Shown here piece by piece: positions 31,801 to 36,268 of a stretch of DNA of 36,268 nucleotides (position 1 is the stretch's first letter; each line of letters starts with the position of its first letter). Made by a program: the position numbers and the translations under genes. The notes beneath the pieces are model-generated. The model was not told the DNA's origin. It worked only from the letters and a program-made list of their open reading frames with translations, and searched no databases. The stretch comes from Anaerolineae bacterium. GTDB taxonomy: Bacteria > Chloroflexota > Anaerolineae > Aggregatilineales > Phototrophicaceae. Where the stretch lies: assembly GCA_022842885.1 (NCBI GenBank), contig JALHOR010000050.1, positions 1-36,268 of the forward strand, in the 5' to 3' direction.

Positions 31801-33225
31801 GTGATTCCAACTTATGATGTGATTGTGATTGGCGGCGGGGCAGCGGGTTTAACCGCCGCTGAAATAGCGAATCTGGCAGGTGTCAGAGTGGCTATGATTG
31901 AAAAGCACCTTACCGGTGGTGAATGTACTTGGACAGGCTGTGTTCCCTCCAAGACGTTGTTAGCTGTGGCGAAAAAAGTGCATCAAGCCCGCCATGCCGC
32001 GCAGTATGGAATAGAAGTGCCGGAGGTGCGCGTGAATTTTGCCCAAGTGATGCAGCATGTTCGGGCGACGATTCACACGATTTATCATGAAGAAACGCCT
32101 GCTGCACTGCGAGCAATTGGCATTGATGTTTATGAATCTGCCGCCCATTTTATAGATACTCATCAGGTTGCCTTGGCAGATGGGCAAACCTTGCGAGCCA
32201 AAGCGTTCATTTTGGCGACGGGCGCAAAGCCACACATTCCCGCTGGATTTGATGCTGTGCCGTATTTGACTCATGAAACATTGTTTGACCTGACCGAATT
32301 GCCAGAACATCTCATTATCATTGGTGGTGGTCCCGTCGGCGTGGAGATGGCACAGGCTTTTTGTCGCTTGGGGTCACAGGTGACGCTGATTGAGCGGGCA
32401 GCGCAATTATTGCTCGAAGATGATGCCGAAGCCTCAGCATTAATCACGGAAATTTTACGCACTGAAGGCATTGCTATTCTGCATCATGCCGAAGCTATTA
32501 GTGCAAAAAAAGTGGGCAGCACTATCGAAATTGTGTTGGCTGATGGACGCATTATCATTGGCAGTCATGTTCTGTTGGCGACGGGCAAAACGCCGGATGT
32601 TACTGGGTTACAGCCCGATGCCGCTGGATTAGCAACGCATAACGGGCAACTTGTCGTGAATGCGCGTTTACGCACCAACCAACCGCACATCTTCGCCGCT
32701 GGGGATGTTGCCGGAACGCATTATTTTACCCATGCTGCCGGGTCACAAGCGGCAGCGGCAGTGCTGAATTTGCTCTTACCATTCCCAGTATTGAAGAATC
32801 CCCGCATTGTGCCACATGCCACATTTACTGATCCCGAAGTTGCCCAAGCTGGTCTTACAGAAGCACAGGCACACGCGCGTTTTAGTGCCGTTCAAGTCAC
32901 GCGCTTGCCTTTTACCCGGTCTGACAGAGCAATGACCGAAGGTAAAAAGCCGGGTTTTATGAAGTTAATCCATCTGCCCAATGGCAAATTACTGGGGGCA
33001 ACGATGGTTGGTTGGAACGCGGGTGAAATGATGAACGAATGGGCGCAAGTGATTGAGCGCGGCGGCAATGTGCGCGATGTGGCACTGGCAACCCATATTT
33101 ATCCCACTTTGGGAACGACCAACGCGATTCTGGCGACAGAACAATTGCGGCAGTGGGCGCAGGCAGATGGTTTTTGGATGCGGTTGCTGCGCGGGCTAGT
33201 GAGAATGAAGGTGCGCCTGCTATAA
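31801..33225 (+). CDS. Pyridine nucleotide-disulfide oxidoreductase (mercuric reductase/lipoamide dehydrogenase-like)
   Basis: 474 aa from GTG 31801, with AAGGG upstream at usable spacing. It is an FAD- and NAD(P)H-dependent flavoenzyme of the class I group. FAD motif VIVIGGGAAGLTAA (10-20), redox-active pair in GGECTWTGCVPSK (Cys42, Cys47), NAD(P)-binding motif IIIGGGPVGVEMA, second FAD motif IFAAGDVAG, and C-terminal dimer domain with THIYPTLGTTN, in which the His is the usual active-site base. It lacks the extra N-terminal metal-binding domain and the C-terminal cysteine pair of true MerA, so mercury reduction is unlikely. The substrate is unknown. The last ~10 residues are basic and hydrophobic (MRLLRGLVRMKVRLL), perhaps membrane-associated. 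Divergent from the permease across 121 bases. Confidence 0.92.
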   Translation: MIPTYDVIVIGGGAAGLTAAEIANLAGVRVAMIEKHLTGGECTWTGCVPSKTLLAVAKKVHQARHAAQYGIEVPEVRVNFAQVMQHVRATIHTIYHEETPAALRAIGIDVYESAAHFIDTHQVALADGQTLRAKAFILATGAKPHIPAGFDAVPYLTHETLFDLTELPEHLIIIGGGPVGVEMAQAFCRLGSQVTLIERAAQLLLEDDAEASALITEILRTEGIAILHHAEAISAKKVGSTIEIVLADGRIIIGSHVLLATGKTPDVTGLQPDAAGLATHNGQLVVNARLRTNQPHIFAAGDVAGTHYFTHAAGSQAAAAVLNLLLPFPVLKNPRIVPHATFTDPEVAQAGLTEAQAHARFSAVQVTRLPFTRSDRAMTEGKKPGFMKLIHLPNGKLLGATMVGWNAGEMMNEWAQVIERGGNVRDVALATHIYPTLGTTNAILATEQLRQWAQADGFWMRLLRGLVRMKVRLL

Positions 33226-33226
33226 T
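33218..33226 (+). promoter_or_regulatory. der promoter, extended -10, overlapping the preceding stop codon
   Basis: TGCTATAAT, consensus with the TGn extension. It lies across the end of the oxidoreductase gene, 45 bases before the der ATG. No good -35 at 17 bases. Confidence 0.55.
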
Positions 33227-33270
33227 GGCCCTTCACGAATAAGGCAGTAGAGAAGATTGTTATACGCAGA

Positions 33271-34647
33271 ATGGCACGTAAACCTGTAGTGGCGCTGGTG
33301 GGTCGCCCGAATGTTGGCAAAAGCTCACTGTTTAATCGGTTGGTCGGAGAACGACTCGCCGTAACCCATGAAATTCCCGGAACAACTCGTGACCGCCTTC
33401 AGTCAGAAGCGCATTGGAACGGTATACAATTCCGGGTGATTGATACAGGCGGGATAGAAGTCTATGAACCAAAAGGCTCCCGCGATATTGCCCCTTTGGC
33501 AGAAGGCAGCGCCGATTTTGTGCCGCAAATCAAATCGCAGGCATTAATTGCTGTCGAAGATGCCGATGTGATTATCATGGTGGTGGATATTCAGCATGGC
33601 GTCACTGCCGCTGATGAAACCGTGGCAGAAATTTTGCGGCGCACCCATAAAACCATCATTGTTGCCGCCAACAAAGCCGATGTGCTAAAACATGAAGTTG
33701 ATGCTGTCGAATTTTATGGGTTGGGGTTGGGGCAAGTGTTCGCCATCAGCGCCATCCATGGGGCAGGCATTGGCGATATGTTGGATGCCGTGACCGATGC
33801 CATCAAAGATGTGGTCGCAGGTTGGCAGGATAAAGATGATGATGACCACCTGAAAATTGCGATTGTGGGTCGTCCCAATGCGGGTAAAAGCACCCTGCTG
33901 AATAAACTCATTGGTGAAGAACGGGTTATCGTTAGCCCGATTGCTGGCACTACCCGCGATGCCATTGATACCCAACTGATTTGGCATGACCAACCCGTCA
34001 CGCTGATTGACACGGCGGGTATTCGGCGGCGCGGACGGATTGAACCCGGTGTCGAGCAATTCAGTGTGATTCGCGCTTTTAACGCCATAGAACGCTCTGA
34101 TGTGGCGGTCTTGGTCGTGGATGGCGTCGAAGGTGTTACTGATCAGGATGAGCATATTGCTGGTTATGTGTTGGAAGAATTTAAAGGCATTGTGATTGTC
34201 GTCAACAAGTGGGATGCCGTTGAAAAAGATGCCTTTACCATGAATACCTTCATGGCGACTATCCGTGAACGATTGCATTTTATCCCGTATGCTCCAGTGA
34301 TTTTCATCAGCGCCCTACATGGTCAGCGCATTCATCAGGTTTTGGAGAAAGTCAACGAAGTCTACGAAAATCGTTTTATTCGTATTCCGACTTCCCAATT
34401 GAATCAGATTATCCGTGAAGCAGTCGAACATCATGCCCCACCGACCAAAGGTGCCAAGCGGCTGAAAATCTACTACGGAACGCAAGTGCGTGTTGACCCG
34501 CCCATTTTCCTCATGCATATCAACGATAGAAAACTGCTGCACTTCACCTATGAACGATTTTTGGAGAATCGCATCCGCGATAAATATCCGTTTGAAGGCA
34601 CACCGATTCGCTTGAGCTTCCGTGAACGTGGCAAAGACCCGGAGTAA
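33271..34647 (+). CDS. der: Ribosome-assembly GTPase Der (EngA)
   Basis: 458 aa. Tandem GTPase domains identify Der: first G1 GRPNVGKSS (11-19) with DTGG and NKAD; second G1 GRPNAGKST (about 200-208) with DTAG and NKWD. A KH-like C-terminal domain (from about 355) ends in the FRERG typical of the family. It works in assembly of the 50S ribosomal subunit. The first G domain carries a somewhat long insertion between its switch regions (EVYEPKGSRDIAPLAEGSAD). It has its own promoter. The next gene begins 10 bases after the stop. Confidence 0.97.
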   Translation: MARKPVVALVGRPNVGKSSLFNRLVGERLAVTHEIPGTTRDRLQSEAHWNGIQFRVIDTGGIEVYEPKGSRDIAPLAEGSADFVPQIKSQALIAVEDADVIIMVVDIQHGVTAADETVAEILRRTHKTIIVAANKADVLKHEVDAVEFYGLGLGQVFAISAIHGAGIGDMLDAVTDAIKDVVAGWQDKDDDDHLKIAIVGRPNAGKSTLLNKLIGEERVIVSPIAGTTRDAIDTQLIWHDQPVTLIDTAGIRRRGRIEPGVEQFSVIRAFNAIERSDVAVLVVDGVEGVTDQDEHIAGYVLEEFKGIVIVVNKWDAVEKDAFTMNTFMATIRERLHFIPYAPVIFISALHGQRIHQVLEKVNEVYENRFIRIPTSQLNQIIREAVEHHAPPTKGAKRLKIYYGTQVRVDPPIFLMHINDRKLLHFTYERFLENRIRDKYPFEGTPIRLSFRERGKDPE

Positions 34648-34656
34648 TCCGTCTGC

Positions 34657-36268
34657 ATGATAGGAATTTCTAATCGGCGATTTTGGCAGGTATTGCTACT
34701 GCTGCTGTTGTTTGCCAGTGCCTCCCGATTGTTGATGGTAGATCATCGTCTCCCCGATATTCAAATCACGGATGAAAATAGCGATTTATCTACGGCGCTG
34801 CGGTTGTTCCAAGGCGAACTGCCGCCGCGCTTGTATCGCTATCATCGGGTGCTAACCTCCAATGTGGATTTAATCGGTGTCGCGGGTTTATTGGGGTACA
34901 GTTTTTTGAGTGAGCGCGTCACGACTCTGGATGATTTTCAGGATTTATATTATCGGGAACGGTGGCAATTTACGCTGGCAACGCGCCTGACGATGGCAGG
35001 GCTGACGGTGGTGGCGATTGTACTTGCCGCATTAGCCGGGCGTTTTTTGAGCAATGAAATCGGCATTTTTGCGGCGCTGATGCTGACTTTAAACAGCTTT
35101 TTCGCCATGAATTCGGTATATGCGCTGCCAGATACCCTGATTATTGTTGCGATGGCAGTGTTGATGTGGTTGACGCTGCGATTGTTGCGCTATCAACGGC
35201 GGCGTGATTATGTGCTGATGGGTGTCGGCTTGGCGTTGGTGATGTTGGCAAAAATGAGTGCTGCACCAGCAGGTATTGGGTTTTTAGCGGTGCATGGGGC
35301 AATCATCTATCAGCGGACAGGTAAAAATGTCTTCGTGTTTTTTCGGCATTATTTTTTAAGCCTGAATTTATGGTTTGCTGCCATTTCAACCGTAGTATTT
35401 AATGTGCTGTTCAACCCCCTCGCTTTTATTCATCTGGATGATTTAGCATTTGAAATCAACAATCTGTTTTTCCATGCCTATGCCCGCCGCCCACCGACAA
35501 GTTGGGATGTGCGTTTCGCCGCCAGCCAAGCTCAAACCCTGCAAATGATTGAATATTTGTGGCGCTGGTATTTGCCTTTAACGTTGGTTGGGGCAGCCGC
35601 CATTATAGTGCGGCATCGGCGGAGTGTGACACATTGGGTTGTGGTGTTGATGACATTAGCAACGTTTGTACCAGTGGCGTTGGTGTATTCGCAAGAATAT
35701 AAAATCTTTTATTGGACACCGTTTCTCATTCCAGTGGCACTATTGACGGGCATTGGTGCGGCGACACTGTGGCAATTTGCCATGCAGTACAAAAATTATC
35801 GCTGGCTGATTTTTTTCTTGGCGACACCATTTATATTGGAAACGCTGATGTTGGCAAAAATTATAGATAAAATGCGCCAACCAGATACCCGCGAATTGGC
35901 TTATGCCTATACCCAAACGCAGTGGACGCCGGATACTCGCATAATGAGTGGCGACCCCCAAGTCTTTTCGGTGCCATTCAAACGCAATAGCAGCAGCATT
36001 CAACGGGCGTTGAGTTATGGTGCGCCTCCACTGAACGGGTGGGATTGGTGGTTAAATTTGCCAGAAGATGAACAACCTTGGCGAGGGCAAAATCTCTACA
36101 GCTTTGAAGTACGAAATGTTGTTAAGACGGTGGATGAATTGCGCCAATATTTATTAAAAGAGCGCATCGAATATTATATCACTGCCGAATTATGCAATGA
36201 TTCTGTGCCTTTAACCGATACGGAATCGCCCGTGTTTTTCCCGCCGGATGCTGCCCAACTTGAGGATA
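34657..36268 (+). CDS. GT39/PMT-like membrane glycosyltransferase, 3' end outside window
   Basis: At least 537 codons, open to the right edge. ATG 34657 lies 10 bases after der; GGAG is about 13 bases upstream, a poor spacing. An N-terminal hydrophobic span (about 9-20) is followed by an external loop with ITDENSD, an acidic site like that of the PMT/ArnT (GT39) family, which transfers sugars from polyprenyl phosphate carriers. About eight to ten spans then follow (about 100-120, 125-165, 180-200, 225-250, 310-340, 350-385), and a soluble C-terminal region starts near 400 (TRELAYAYTQTQWTPDTRIMSGDPQVF). Whether it acts on proteins or lipids is not visible. Being cut by the window, it should not be read as a truncated gene. 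Confidence 0.82.
   Translation, partial: MIGISNRRFWQVLLLLLLFASASRLLMVDHRLPDIQITDENSDLSTALRLFQGELPPRLYRYHRVLTSNVDLIGVAGLLGYSFLSERVTTLDDFQDLYYRERWQFTLATRLTMAGLTVVAIVLAALAGRFLSNEIGIFAALMLTLNSFFAMNSVYALPDTLIIVAMAVLMWLTLRLLRYQRRRDYVLMGVGLALVMLAKMSAAPAGIGFLAVHGAIIYQRTGKNVFVFFRHYFLSLNLWFAAISTVVFNVLFNPLAFIHLDDLAFEINNLFFHAYARRPPTSWDVRFAASQAQTLQMIEYLWRWYLPLTLVGAAAIIVRHRRSVTHWVVVLMTLATFVPVALVYSQEYKIFYWTPFLIPVALLTGIGAATLWQFAMQYKNYRWLIFFLATPFILETLMLAKIIDKMRQPDTRELAYAYTQTQWTPDTRIMSGDPQVFSVPFKRNSSSIQRALSYGAPPLNGWDWWLNLPEDEQPWRGQNLYSFEVRNVVKTVDELRQYLLKERIEYYITAELCNDSVPLTDTESPVFFPPDAAQLED

Noticed and set aside
31801-33225. True mercuric reductase (merA)
   Set aside because: The C-terminal cysteine pair and the N-terminal metal-binding domain are missing and no mer genes are adjacent.

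Overview
The window looks like chromosomal DNA of a free-living bacterium with medium GC content. I infer a member of the Chloroflexota (Anaerolineae-like). The reasons are the mix of cytoplasmic TIR domains joined to Pro/Thr-rich linkers and FGE-sulfatase folds, SH3/CARDB lipoproteins with similar linkers, a divergent SHMT-GcvT fusion, and housekeeping genes (miaB, polA, argF, cdaA, der) set among unrelated neighbours. A SCO1/SenC copper protein suggests aerobic respiration. No rRNA, tRNA, CRISPR array, phage module or complete insertion sequence was found.

Layout. 1-613: 3' part of a SCO1-like gene, then a gap with a ~99-bp tandem repeat ending in a strong terminator. 973-7541: a same-strand block with two paralogous proteins (cytosolic TIR, one membrane span, Pro/Thr stalk, external FGE-like domain), a membrane protein with TrkA_N/TrkA_C (RCK) domains whose GTG start overlaps the stop of the second TIR gene, and a multi-pass membrane protein. 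7583-12289 (minus): a SHMT-GcvT fusion preceded by a B12-binding-type radical SAM protein. 12577-14635: a ClpP-like serine protease and miaB. 14932-17855: a V4R-domain protein, an SH3/CARDB lipoprotein and a metallophosphoesterase, separated by clear terminators. 17918-20026: a 702-aa protein with a degenerate receiver domain and a C-terminus resembling an inactivated IS200-type (Y1) transposase. 20066-22476: an AT-rich orphan ORF, an MFS transporter, and a 613-bp element with 28-bp terminal inverted repeats and an 8-bp target duplication carrying one unknown ORF. 22553-30867: polA, argF, a large TPR protein, and the cdaA-cdaR pair for c-di-AMP. 30870-36268: an orphan polysaccharide ABC permease (minus), a flavin disulfide oxidoreductase, der, and a GT39-like membrane protein that runs off the window.

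The best candidate for an undescribed system is 973-6038. Two receptor-like TIR proteins (with a glutamate at the NADase position) and a nucleotide-binding RCK membrane protein are encoded together, which suggests outside sensing coupled to NAD consumption or nucleotide signalling and ion flux. This is a hypothesis from architecture and gene order. The second is the non-autonomous mobile element at 21856-22468, inserted exactly after the stop codon of the MFS gene. The third is the apparent capture of a catalytically dead transposase domain by a signalling protein.

Several starts were moved from the longest reading frame because of ribosome binding sites, gene overlap or promoter position (notably argF at 25480, the lipoprotein at 15783, the V4R protein at 14932 and the RCK protein at 4956).
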